64,000 nt of DNA from an uncultured Clostridia bacterium (GTDB lineage: Bacteria > Bacillota > Clostridia > Christensenellales > Borkfalkiaceae), in NCBI GenBank assembly GCA_947597925.1, contig CANQFA010000002.1, positions 154,869-218,868 on the forward strand, written 5' to 3'. The translations under genes were made by a program, and so were the position numbers. Below the pieces are notes generated by a model. The model was not told where the DNA came from and did no database searches. It saw only the letters and a program-made list of their open reading frames with translations. Below, piece by piece: positions 26,014 through 34,495 of the stretch (its first letter is position 1; each line of letters opens with the position of its first letter).

Positions 26014-27005
26014 ACGCGCGCGAAGAGGAGATAGGCGGGATCGCGGCCCTCGCCCTCCCGTGGGAAAAACTCGAGGGAAAGAGGGTGCTCGTGAGCGGAG
26101 GAACGGGCTTTCTCGGCTCCCTCCTCATAGATGTCCTCGCAAAGAAGGCCGCAGAGGGGCTCGGCGTGTGCATCCTCTCCCTGTCGCGAAGAGGGGGGAA
26201 GAGCGGCGGCGCCGTCACGCAGCTCGCCCATGATGTCAGGGAGCCTCTTCCCGCAGACATTTCCTTTGACTACTGCATCCACCTCGCCTCCAATACCCAT
26301 CCCCGCCAATATGCAGAGGACCCTGTGGGGACCATCACGACCAATGTCCTCGGCTGTCGGAACCTCCTCGAGGCGGGAAAGGGGTGCCGCTTCCTCCTCG
26401 CCTCGAGCGTGGAGATCTACGGAAACGGCAGCGGCGCGCCCATGAAGGAGGACTTCTGCGGCAAGCTCGACTGCAATACCGTCCGCGCGGGCTACAACGA
26501 GGCAAAGCGGCTTTCCGAGAGTCTGGTGCAGGCATACCGTGCAAAATACGGCACCGAGGGGGTCATCGCCCGCCTCGCCCGCTGTTTCGGCGCCGACCGC
26601 AAGGAGGACTCCAAGGCGATCGCGCAGTTCTTGCGGTGCGCCCTGCAGGGAGAGGACGTCGTCCTGCGGAGCGCGGGAAGGCAGAGATATTCCTTCTGCT
26701 ATGCTGCCGATGCCGTGAGCGGGCTTCTGACCGTCCTCCTCCTCGGAGAAGACGGCCACGCCTACAATATCTCCGATGACGACGAGGGGATGTGTCTCGG
26801 CGACTATGCCGCGCTCATCGCCTCCTTCTCGGGAAATCGCGTGGTCTACGACTTCGATCCCGCAAAGAACGTGGGGGTCTCGGTCGCCGACAGCTCGCTG
26901 CTCGACTGCACGAAGCTCAAGTCGCTCGGCTGGCGCCCGCAATACTCCGTCTCCGACGCCCTCCGCCGCACCTTTTCGCAAATGAAATGCGACAATTCCC
27001 TCTGA
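26010..27005 (+). CDS. NAD-dependent epimerase/dehydratase
   Basis: 331 residues, extended SDR family. VLVSGGTGFLGSLLIDVL is the Rossmann glycine motif, and catalytic Ser and YxxxK appear as LLASSVEIYG and AGYNEAKRLSES. It overlaps the cytidylyltransferase by ATGA, so it probably acts on the same activated sugar or polyol. A hairpin terminator follows 18 bases after the stop. The exact substrate is not readable. Confidence 0.88.
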   Translation: MNAREEEIGGIAALALPWEKLEGKRVLVSGGTGFLGSLLIDVLAKKAAEGLGVCILSLSRRGGKSGGAVTQLAHDVREPLPADISFDYCIHLASNTHPRQYAEDPVGTITTNVLGCRNLLEAGKGCRFLLASSVEIYGNGSGAPMKEDFCGKLDCNTVRAGYNEAKRLSESLVQAYRAKYGTEGVIARLARCFGADRKEDSKAIAQFLRCALQGEDVVLRSAGRQRYSFCYAADAVSGLLTVLLLGEDGHAYNISDDDEGMCLGDYAALIASFSGNRVVYDFDPAKNVGVSVADSSLLDCTKLKSLGWRPQYSVSDALRRTFSQMKCDNSL

Positions 27006-27023
27006 AAGATTTTCCTTTAGCGT

Positions 27024-27048
27024 CCCTTCCTCCGCGGAAGGGCGTTTT
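27024..27048 (+). terminator. Terminator after the licD operon
   Basis: CCCTTCC (27024-27030) pairs with GGAAGGG (27036-27042) around a 5-nt loop, then CGTTTT. The run of T is short. Confidence 0.75.
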
Positions 27049-27096
27049 CAATTTATAATGACTGTTTTCGCGTCTTTATGACGGAAAGCTTTTGTA

Positions 27097-27199
27097 AAGC
27101 TCTCCGCTCACGGCATTTTGTTGCCCTTATTATAAGAAAAGCCGCGCCCGACGAAGGAGGGCACGGCTTTGAAGTTCTATAACAAAATGCGTGAATATC
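27097..27199. repeat. 103-bp direct repeat, copy 1
   Basis: Nearly identical to 27324-27427, differing by two adjacent substitutions (CG versus TA in the stem) and one inserted T. Each copy is itself an imperfect palindrome: outer arms CATTTTGTT and AACAAAATG, and an inner stem AAAGCCG..CCC with GGG..CGGCTTT. No gene lies in 27006-27432; this region holds the epimerase terminator, two repeat copies and a hairpin between them. Confidence 0.93.
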
Positions 27200-27217
27200 C
27201 CGACATTCTTATCTCAT

Positions 27218-27249
27218 GCAAAAACAAAAACCACGCTTTTTGTTTTTGC
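27218..27249. terminator. Perfect 13-bp inverted repeat between the two repeat copies
   Basis: GCAAAAACAAAAA (27218-27230), 6-nt loop, TTTTTGTTTTTGC (27237-27249). It forms an A/U-rich hairpin in either orientation; it may assist termination or be part of the repeated element. Confidence 0.55.
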
Positions 27250-27323
27250 CCCCAATTTGCGCTTCGCGCTTCTTGTTTACATATCAAAAAAGTCTGTGCG
27301 GCTACGGCGTTCGGAAATTACAC

Positions 27324-27427
27324 AAGCTCTCCGCTCACGGCATTTTGTTGCCCTTATTATAAGAAAAGCCGTACCCGACGAAGGAGGGCACGGCTTTGAA
27401 GTTCTTATAACAAAATGCGTGAATATC
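27324..27427. repeat. 104-bp direct repeat, copy 2, abutting the groEL stop
   Basis: Second copy of the palindromic repeat, ending 5 bases from the groEL stop codon at 27433. Read on the minus strand its inner hairpin (AAAGCCGTGCCC with GGGTACGGCTTT, one mismatch, followed by TCTTATAAT) can act as the groEL terminator. Confidence 0.9.
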
Positions 27428-27432
27428 TCGAA

Positions 27433-29067
<1,635 letters not shown>

Positions 29068-29101
29068 TTACTCCTTATGATATTTATGAGGTCTCGGACC
29101 G

Positions 29102-29386
29102 TCACTCCACGATCGCGAGGATGTCGCTCTGCTTGATGATGGTGAACTCTTTGCCGTCTACCTTGAAGTCGGTCCCTGCGTATTTGGCGCAGAGCACCTT
29201 ATCGCCCACCTTTACCTGCATCTTGACTTCTTTGCCGTCGACGATCCCCCCGGGACCCACGGCGACCACCACACAGGTCTGCGGCTTTTCCTGCGCCGAA
29301 GAGGGGAGATAGAACCCGCTCTTCGTCTTCTCTTCCACGGTGACCGCCTCTACGACCACCTTATCGAACAAGGGCTTGATATTCAT
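29102..29386 (-). CDS. groS: Co-chaperonin GroES
   Basis: 94 residues. KPLFDKVVVEAVTVEEKTKSG and VVAVGPGGIVDGKEV are family hallmarks, with the mobile loop between them and LCAKYAGTDFKVDGKEF near the end. First gene of groES-groEL, preceded by ACGGAGG and a promoter at 29416-29443. No CIRCE element (the HrcA operator) is seen upstream, which is unusual for a Firmicute. Confidence 0.97.
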   Translation of the reverse strand: MNIKPLFDKVVVEAVTVEEKTKSGFYLPSSAQEKPQTCVVVAVGPGGIVDGKEVKMQVKVGDKVLCAKYAGTDFKVDGKEFTIIKQSDILAIVE

Positions 29387-29415
29387 AAAAAACCTCCGTT
29401 TTGTTTTTCCTCTAT

Positions 29416-29443
29416 ATTATACCCGCCCCGCCGCTGACATCAA
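29416..29443 (-). promoter_or_regulatory. Promoter of groES-groEL
   Basis: Minus strand TTGATG (29443-29438), 16 bp, TATAAT (29421-29416). A 15-bp inverted repeat CGGAAAA-T-TTTTCCG (29452-29466) lies 8 bp upstream of the -35, but neither CIRCE nor a sigma-B site is evident. Confidence 0.7.
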
Positions 29444-29503
29444 ACAGGATTCGGAAAATTTTTCCGAAAAATTTGCAAATGACATGCGCCGCCCTTTTTC
29501 ATC

Positions 29504-29532
29504 TTGCATTTCGGCGCGCAATGTGCTATAAT
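29504..29532 (+). promoter_or_regulatory. Promoter of the dCMP deaminase operon
   Basis: TTGCAT, 17 bp, TATAAT with extended TG (TGTGCTATAAT); the leader is about 20 nt and carries AAAGGAGG. Confidence 0.8.
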
Positions 29533-29558
29533 AGAGCCGAACGAAAGGAGGATAGGAT

Positions 29559-30011
29559 ATGGATAAGTGGGACGAACGGTTCATGCGCCTCACCGAAGAG
29601 GTGGGCACCTGGGCGAGCTGCCTTCGCAGGAAGGTGGGCGCCGTCATCGTAAAGGACAAGCGGGTCATGACGACGGGCTACAACGGAGCCCCCGCAGGCA
29701 TCGCCTCCTGCATCGAGCGGGGGAAGTGCCTCCGCATCGAGAACAATATTCCGAGCGGGACGCGGGCGGAGCTCTGCTATGCCGCGCACGCCGAGCAAAA
29801 CGCCATCATTCAGGCGGCGAAGTACGGCGTCAATATCAGCGGCGCGACCCTCTACTGCACCCATCAGCCCTGCGTCATCTGCGCCAAGATGATCATCAAT
29901 GCGGGCATCGAGCGGGTGATCTATAAGGAGGGCTACCCCGACGAGTTCTCCATGGAGCTCTTCCGCGAGGCCGGGACCAAAGTGGAAAAATATGAGGAGG
30001 AGTCCAAATGA
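29559..30011 (+). CDS. Deoxycytidylate (dCMP) deaminase
   Basis: 150 residues of the ComEB/dCMP deaminase family. Zinc ligands and the catalytic Glu are AAHAEQNAI and QPCVICAK; TTGYNGAPAG is the substrate motif. It makes dUMP for thymidylate synthase, and thyA lies at 42922. A strong AAAGGAGG precedes the start, and the stop overlaps the cyclophilin gene by ATGA. Confidence 0.93.
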   Translation: MDKWDERFMRLTEEVGTWASCLRRKVGAVIVKDKRVMTTGYNGAPAGIASCIERGKCLRIENNIPSGTRAELCYAAHAEQNAIIQAAKYGVNISGATLYCTHQPCVICAKMIINAGIERVIYKEGYPDEFSMELFREAGTKVEKYEEESK

Positions 30012-30526
30012 ATCCAATCGTCACCTTTGAGATGGAAAACGGCGACGTCTTCAGGGCGGAGCTCTATCCCGAAATTGCACCCAACACAGTCAATAACTTT
30101 CTCTCCCTCGTGAAGAAGGGCTATTACGACGGCATCCTCTTTCACCGCGTGATCGCGGACTTCATGATCCAGGGCGGCGACCCCACGGGGACGGGCACGG
30201 GCGGACCGGGCTACCGCATCAAGGGGGAGTTCGCGGGCAACGGATTTTCCAATCCTCTCCGCCATGCGCGCGGCGTCCTCTCCATGGCGCGCACGCAGGT
30301 CCCCGACAGCGCGGGCTCGCAGTTCTTCGTCATGCATGCCGACGCCTTTTATCTCGACGGGCAATACGCCGCCTTCGGGAAGGTCATAGAGGGGATGGAC
30401 GCGGTGGATAGGATAGCCTCCTGTCCTACCGACTATTCCGACCGCCCGCGCACGCCGCAGCGCATGAAAAAGGTGACCGCCGAGACCTTCGGCGTCGACT
30501 ATCCCGCGCCCAAGACGCTCCGCTGA
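30008..30526 (+). CDS. Cyclophilin-type peptidyl-prolyl isomerase
   Basis: 172 residues, cytoplasmic (no signal peptide). YDGILFHRVIADFMIQGGDPTGTGTGG contains the catalytic Arg and Gln in the usual context (shown in parts: FHRVI, FMIQGGDPT), followed by MARTQVPDSAGSQFFVM. It accelerates proline isomerisation in folding. Co-transcribed with the dCMP deaminase by a four-base overlap; the pairing has no obvious functional link. Confidence 0.93.
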   Translation: MNPIVTFEMENGDVFRAELYPEIAPNTVNNFLSLVKKGYYDGILFHRVIADFMIQGGDPTGTGTGGPGYRIKGEFAGNGFSNPLRHARGVLSMARTQVPDSAGSQFFVMHADAFYLDGQYAAFGKVIEGMDAVDRIASCPTDYSDRPRTPQRMKKVTAETFGVDYPAPKTLR

Positions 30527-30596
30527 GAAGTTCCTCTTTTCCCGCGGAACTTGCGGAAAAAGGGGCCGAAAATGCAATCTATATCGAGGTTTACAA

Positions 30597-30619
30597 GGTA
30601 TTATGTCAGACAAATTACT
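30597..30619. repeat. Recurrent 23-bp palindrome, copy C, over the purB start codon
   Basis: Left half GGTATTATGTC, centre A, right half GACAAATTACT. The ATG inside the left half is the purB start (30603), so the palindrome includes the first six purB codons. A bound regulator, or the equivalent RNA hairpin, would block initiation. Confidence 0.8.
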
Positions 30620-32039
30620 ATACGAAAACCCCTTAAGTACCCGTTATGCGAGCCGTGAGATGCTCGAGAACTTCGGCGACGAGAAGCGCTTCCGCCTGTG
30701 GAGGAAGCTGTGGATCGCCCTTGCCGAGAGCGAGATGGAGCTCGGTCTGCCCATCACAAAGGAGCAGGTGGAGGAGCTCAAGGCGCACGAAAAGGACATC
30801 GACTACGAGAAGGCGGAGGAGTATGAGCGCAAGCTCCGTCACGACGTCATGGCGCATGTCATGGCATACGGCGACGCCGCGCCCTCCGCGCGCAAGATCA
30901 TCCATCTCGGCGCGACGAGCTGCTTTGTGGACTGCAACTCCGAGCTCATCATCCTGCGGGACGGGCTGGACATCCTCCTCAAAAAGCTCGTCAATGTGAT
31001 GGACAAGCTCAAGCGGTTTGCCCTCCGCTACAGGGAGCTTCCGACTCTCGGGTTTACTCATCTGCAGCCTGCCCAGCTCACCACGGTGGGCAAGCGGGCG
31101 ACCCTGTGGCTGCAGGACCTCATGCTCGACTATGAGAACCTCGAGAACCTCCTCGACCACTTCAAACTGCGCGGGGTAAAGGGGACCACGGGGACGCAGG
31201 CGAGCTTTTTGGACCTCTTCGACGGCGACGAGGAGAAGGTAAAGGAGCTCGAGCGTCGGGTCGTGGGCAAGCTCGGGTACAATAAGGTCTATGGGGTCAC
31301 GGGGCAGACCTATCCCCGCAAATTCGACTACAATGTCCTCTGTGTGCTCAGCCAGATAGCGCAGAGCGCCTATAAGTTCTCCAATGATATCCGCATCCTG
31401 CAGAACATGAAGGAGGTCGAGGAGCCCTTTGAAAAGAGCCAGATCGGGTCCTCGGCCATGGCGTATAAGCGCAATCCCATGCGTTCGGAGCGCATGGGGA
31501 GCCTCTGCCGCTATGTGCTCTCTCTGCCCGTCAACAGCGCCTTTACGGCGTCGACGCAGTGGTTTGAGCGCACGCTCGACGACTCCGCAAACCGTCGCAT
31601 CGTCAACGCGCAGGCCTTCCTCGCGGTCGATGCCATCCTCAATATCTACCTGAATGTCTCCGAGAACCTCGTGGTCTACGACAAGGTGATCGCGAAGCAT
31701 GTCGCCGCGGAACTTCCCTTCATGGCGACCGAAAATATCATCATGGAGTGCGTGAAGGCGGGCAGAGACAGGCAAGATGTCCACGAGCGCATCCGCGTCC
31801 TCTCGGGGGAGGCGGGCCGCGTCGTCAAGGAAGAGGGGAAAGAAAATGACCTTCTGGAGCGCATCGCCGCCGATCCCATGTTCGAGCCCGTGCACGGCAG
31901 ACTTTCGGAGATCGTGGATGCGCGAAAATTCATCGGCAGGGCGCCCGCCCAGACGGCGGAGTTCATCGAGAAGGAGATCGACCCCATCCTCGCGCGGCAC
32001 AAAGATCTGCTCGGCGCGCGCGGCGACGTGAGGGTGTAA
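30603..32039 (+). CDS. purB: Adenylosuccinate lyase
   Basis: 478 residues of the fumarase/aspartase superfamily. The signature SSAMAYKRNPMRSERMGSL is intact, with HLGATSCFVDCN and LGFTHLQPAQLTTVGKR as the other active-site segments. It acts twice in purine synthesis, on SAICAR and on adenylosuccinate. The start follows a weak AAGG and is embedded in palindrome copy C. No clear promoter was recognised in the 76-base gap upstream, so read-through from the deaminase operon is possible. Confidence 0.96.
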   Translation: MSDKLLYENPLSTRYASREMLENFGDEKRFRLWRKLWIALAESEMELGLPITKEQVEELKAHEKDIDYEKAEEYERKLRHDVMAHVMAYGDAAPSARKIIHLGATSCFVDCNSELIILRDGLDILLKKLVNVMDKLKRFALRYRELPTLGFTHLQPAQLTTVGKRATLWLQDLMLDYENLENLLDHFKLRGVKGTTGTQASFLDLFDGDEEKVKELERRVVGKLGYNKVYGVTGQTYPRKFDYNVLCVLSQIAQSAYKFSNDIRILQNMKEVEEPFEKSQIGSSAMAYKRNPMRSERMGSLCRYVLSLPVNSAFTASTQWFERTLDDSANRRIVNAQAFLAVDAILNIYLNVSENLVVYDKVIAKHVAAELPFMATENIIMECVKAGRDRQDVHERIRVLSGEAGRVVKEEGKENDLLERIAADPMFEPVHGRLSEIVDARKFIGRAPAQTAEFIEKEIDPILARHKDLLGARGDVRV

Positions 32040-32066
32040 CCTGAGAAAATTGCACATCTTACCCAT

Positions 32067-32321
32067 ATGCAGCATTATGAAAAGGTGTGCGTAGAGGTCC
32101 TCGCCCGCTTTCCGAAAGAGGGCGGCATCCGTCCCGTCTCCCTCCTGTGGGAAGATGGGCGGCAGTTCATCGTGGAGCGCGTCAAATCGGTCGGGCGTGT
32201 CCCCGCACATGTGGGCTCCCTCCTTCCCATCCGCTATACTTGTATCATCGGCGGGCGGGAAAAGGAGCTCTATCTCGAGCGGGAGCGCATGCGCTGGTTC
32301 GTGGAGGTACCGTCGTCATGA
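32067..32321 (+). CDS. Small protein of unknown function coupled to DNA polymerase IV
   Basis: 84 residues, mostly predicted beta strands (PVSLLWEDGRQFIVERVKSV, then IRYTCIIGGREKELYLERE, RMRWFVEVP). Its last four bases overlap the dinB start (ATGA). Small proteins of this size often precede Y-family polymerases in Clostridia, and YolD-like proteins play that role in Bacillus, but this one is not clearly YolD. It may modulate polymerase IV. The start has no good Shine-Dalgarno. Confidence 0.65.
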   Translation: MQHYEKVCVEVLARFPKEGGIRPVSLLWEDGRQFIVERVKSVGRVPAHVGSLLPIRYTCIIGGREKELYLERERMRWFVEVPSS

Positions 32322-33559
32322 ATACCGACCGCTGCATTCTGCACAGCGATCTCAACAACTTTTATGCCTCTGTGGAGATGGTGAAAAATCCCGCGCTCAG
32401 GGAGGTCCCCATTGCGGTGACGGGCAGCATCAAGGACCGCCACGGCATCGTCCTCGCCAAAAATATGCTCGCAAAGGGCTTCGGCGTCAGGACGGGAGAA
32501 GTGCTGTGGCAGGCGCGGAAAAAATGTCCCGCCCTCCTCGCCGTCCCTGCCGATTTTCCCGCCTATCTCGCGATGTCAAAGGCGGTGCGGGCGATCTATG
32601 CGCGCTTCACCGACCGCATCGAGGCCTTCGGCATCGACGAATGCTGGCTCGATGTCACCGCGAGCCGCTATCTCTTCGGCGACGGCGAGAACATTGCACA
32701 GACCATCCGCGAGACGGTCAAGCGGGAGTGCGGCGTCACCGTGAGCGTGGGGGTGAGCTGGAATAAGATCTTCGCGAAGCTCGCCTCCGACATGAAAAAG
32801 CCCGACGCCGTCACCGTGGTCTCTCCCGAAAACTATCGCGAGACGGCGTGGAAACTTCCTGCGGCCGACCTCCTCTATGTGGGGAAGTCCACCGCCCGCA
32901 AACTCACCTTCCTCGGCATCACCACGATAGGAGAACTCGCGCTGTATGACGAGGGCGCGCTCATACAGGAGCTCGGCAAGTGGGGCAAGGTGCTCCATGA
33001 GTATGCCAACGGCAACGAGAGCTCGCCCGTGCGGGAGGCGGGCGACGAGCGGACGGTCAAGAGCATCGGGAACAGCCTCACCTGCTACCGCGACCTCGAG
33101 GAGGAAGACGAGATCTACATGCTCTTTCTGCTCCTCGCGGACAGCGTGGCGGGGCGTCTGCTCGAGAGCGGACTCGGACGCGCGGGCACCGTGAAGATCT
33201 CGGTCACGGATACCGACCTGAGAAGGTATGGAAAGCAGGGCAAGACGGAGGGCCCCACGCGCAATGCAAAGGAGCTCGCCGATACCGCCATGCACCTCTT
33301 CCGCACGCTGGAGACGAAGGGGAAGCCCGTCCGCGCGCTCGGGATCACGGTGTGCGAATTTTCGGAAAACGAGCAACTCGACCTCTTCGGCAGGAGTGAA
33401 CAGGAGGAAAAGCGCGACCGTGCGGACAAGGCCGTCGCGGGCATCCGCGAGAAGTACGGCAACTCCGCCATCCGCCGCGCGACGGTCATGCAGGATGAGC
33501 ACCTCTCGGAGCTCGACATCAAGGATGGGCACATCCGTCCCGGGGGCGATGCAAAATGA
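32318..33559 (+). CDS. dinB: DNA polymerase IV (Y family)
   Basis: 413 residues from an ATG overlapping the small upstream gene; the longer open frame is spurious. ILHSDLNNFYASVEM and FGIDECWLDVT carry the catalytic acidic residues, followed by helix-hairpin-helix and little-finger domains. Near the C terminus ENEQLDLFG resembles a beta-clamp binding motif (QLxLF). It would carry out translesion synthesis. No LexA-like box is visible because the start lies inside the preceding gene. Confidence 0.95.
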   Translation: MNTDRCILHSDLNNFYASVEMVKNPALREVPIAVTGSIKDRHGIVLAKNMLAKGFGVRTGEVLWQARKKCPALLAVPADFPAYLAMSKAVRAIYARFTDRIEAFGIDECWLDVTASRYLFGDGENIAQTIRETVKRECGVTVSVGVSWNKIFAKLASDMKKPDAVTVVSPENYRETAWKLPAADLLYVGKSTARKLTFLGITTIGELALYDEGALIQELGKWGKVLHEYANGNESSPVREAGDERTVKSIGNSLTCYRDLEEEDEIYMLFLLLADSVAGRLLESGLGRAGTVKISVTDTDLRRYGKQGKTEGPTRNAKELADTAMHLFRTLETKGKPVRALGITVCEFSENEQLDLFGRSEQEEKRDRADKAVAGIREKYGNSAIRRATVMQDEHLSELDIKDGHIRPGGDAK

Positions 33560-33587
33560 AAAATTTCGTTTTTTCGTGTAAAACTCC

Positions 33588-33616
33588 TTGACGCGCACGG
33601 GGAAATGGGATATAAT
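33588..33616 (+). promoter_or_regulatory. Promoter of tRNA-Trp
   Basis: TTGACG, 17 bp, TATAAT; the mature tRNA begins 13 bases after the -10. Confidence 0.9.
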
Positions 33617-33628
33617 AAAGAATGCCAT

Positions 33629-33703
33629 AGGGGAGTAGTTCAATGGTAGAGCAACGGTCTCCAAAACCGTCTGTTGCGTGTTCGAGTCGCGTCTCCCCTG
33701 CCA
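33629..33703 (+). tRNA. tRNA-Trp (anticodon CCA)
   Basis: Seven-base acceptor AGGGGAG pairs with CTCCCCT; D stem GTTC/GAGC; anticodon stem ACGGT/ACCGT around loop CTCCAAA, giving CCA; T arm GCGTG-TTCGAGT-CGCGT; discriminator G and an encoded CCA. Seventy-five bases including CCA. Its own promoter and a 14-bp terminator flank it. Confidence 0.96.
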
Positions 33704-33736
33704 AAAGCAGAGGGCCCGAAGGGGTCCTCTGCTTTT
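33704..33736 (+). terminator. Terminator of tRNA-Trp
   Basis: A 14-bp stem, AAAGCAGAGGGCCC with GGGTCCTCTGCTTT (one G-U), loop GAAG, then T. It begins at the base after the encoded CCA. Confidence 0.88.
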
Positions 33737-33771
33737 GCGTAGGTCGGGACCGAATCGAAAGGAAAGAGGGC

Positions 33772-33829
33772 TCCCGCAAAAATCCGGCGAAGAGCAAAAA
33801 AACGGAACAGCATGCGGATTTTTGTGGGA
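33772..33829. other. 15-bp hairpin inside the insert between tRNA-end copies
   Basis: TCCCGCAAAAATCCG (33772-33786) pairs with CGGATTTTTGTGGGA (33815-33829), one G-U in RNA, with a 28-nt loop. It may be a small structured RNA or the terminus of a defunct element. Confidence 0.65.
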
Positions 33830-33833
33830 AGGA

Positions 33834-33855
33834 AGTCGCGTCTCCCCTGCCAAAA
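33834..33855 (+). repeat. Exact 22-bp duplicate of the tRNA-Trp 3' end
   Basis: Identical to 33685-33706 (T-loop end through CCAAAA of tRNA-Trp). A second terminator hairpin (AAACAGAGG with CCTCTGTTT, 33861-33890, then T) follows, so the duplication may include tRNA end plus terminator. Duplicated tRNA 3' ends are the usual att scars of integrases. Confidence 0.9.
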
Positions 33856-33860
33856 TTAAG

Positions 33861-33892
33861 AAACAGAGGGTCTGAAAAGGTCCTCTGTTTTT
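33861..33892 (+). terminator. Second terminator, downstream of the duplicated tRNA end
   Basis: AAACAGAGG (33861-33869) pairs with CCTCTGTTT (33882-33890), followed by TT. It resembles the tRNA terminator in its CAGAGG/CCTCTG core. Confidence 0.75.
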
Positions 33893-33909
33893 ATATGAGT
33901 TCATTCCTC

Positions 33910-33938
33910 TTGACATCGGAGAAAAAATGCGGTACAAT
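33910..33938 (+). promoter_or_regulatory. Promoter of rnhA, predicting a leaderless mRNA
   Basis: TTGACA, 17 bp, TACAAT (33933-33938). The rnhA ATG begins at 33945, six bases after the -10, which is where transcription should start. Confidence 0.75.
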
Positions 33939-33944
33939 GGGAGC

Positions 33945-34403
33945 ATGAAACGGGTGACACTCTATACAGACGGCGCGTGCTCGGGAAATCCCGGTGCGGG
34001 CGGATGGGGCTGTGTGCTTCTCTATGGGGAGCACAGGCTTGAGCTCTCGGGCGGTGAGGCCGAGACGACGAATAACCGCATGGAGCTCATGGCGGTCATC
34101 ATGGGACTTGAGCGGCTGAAATATCCCTGCGCCGTCGACGTCTATTCGGACTCCGCGTACACCGTCCGCGCCTTCGAAGAGGGGTGGCTGAGAGAGTGGG
34201 AGAGGAGCGGTTGGAAAAAGGCGGACAAAAAGCCCGTCTTAAATGCCGACCTCTGGCAAAAGCTCGCCGCGCTTGCCCGCACGCACAGTCTCACCTTTCA
34301 TAAGGTAAAGGGGCACGCCGACGACGAACTCAATAACCGCTGCGACGCACTCGCGCGGGGCGCCATCCCCAAGGGCTCCGAAGACCCCGATCCTGCGCCG
34401 TAA
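33945..34403 (+). CDS. rnhA: Ribonuclease HI
   Basis: 152 residues. TLYTDGACSGNPG (Asp), NNRMELMA (Glu), VYSDSAY (Asp) and GHADDELNNRCD (Asp) give the full DEDD metal site. It removes RNA from RNA-DNA hybrids. MKRVTLYTDG is the canonical start; a few in-frame codons upstream overlap the -10 box and cannot be translated from this promoter. Four bases after the stop begins palindrome copy D. Confidence 0.95.
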   Translation: MKRVTLYTDGACSGNPGAGGWGCVLLYGEHRLELSGGEAETTNNRMELMAVIMGLERLKYPCAVDVYSDSAYTVRAFEEGWLREWERSGWKKADKKPVLNADLWQKLAALARTHSLTFHKVKGHADDELNNRCDALARGAIPKGSEDPDPAP

Positions 34404-34407
34404 AGAT

Positions 34408-34430
34408 AGTACTATGTCAGACAAAATACT
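34408..34430. repeat. Recurrent 23-bp palindrome, copy D
   Basis: Left half AGTACTATGTC, centre A, right half GACAAAATACT; nine of eleven positions pair. It lies between rnhA and the VTT protein gene, 4 bases after the rnhA stop. Confidence 0.8.
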
Positions 34431-34495
34431 CGGATAAAGTCCGAAAATGTCATAAATTCCGCACGTATGGGAATACTGATAGGCGGGAGAGGACG

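Noticed and set aside
29387..29530. CIRCE element upstream of groES
   Set aside because: No TTAGCACTC/GAGTGCTAA inverted repeat is present in either orientation.
32576..33946. 456-codon minus-strand frame across dinB and tRNA-Trp
   Set aside because: Includes the reverse complement of the tRNA and its terminators, a common source of false proteins.
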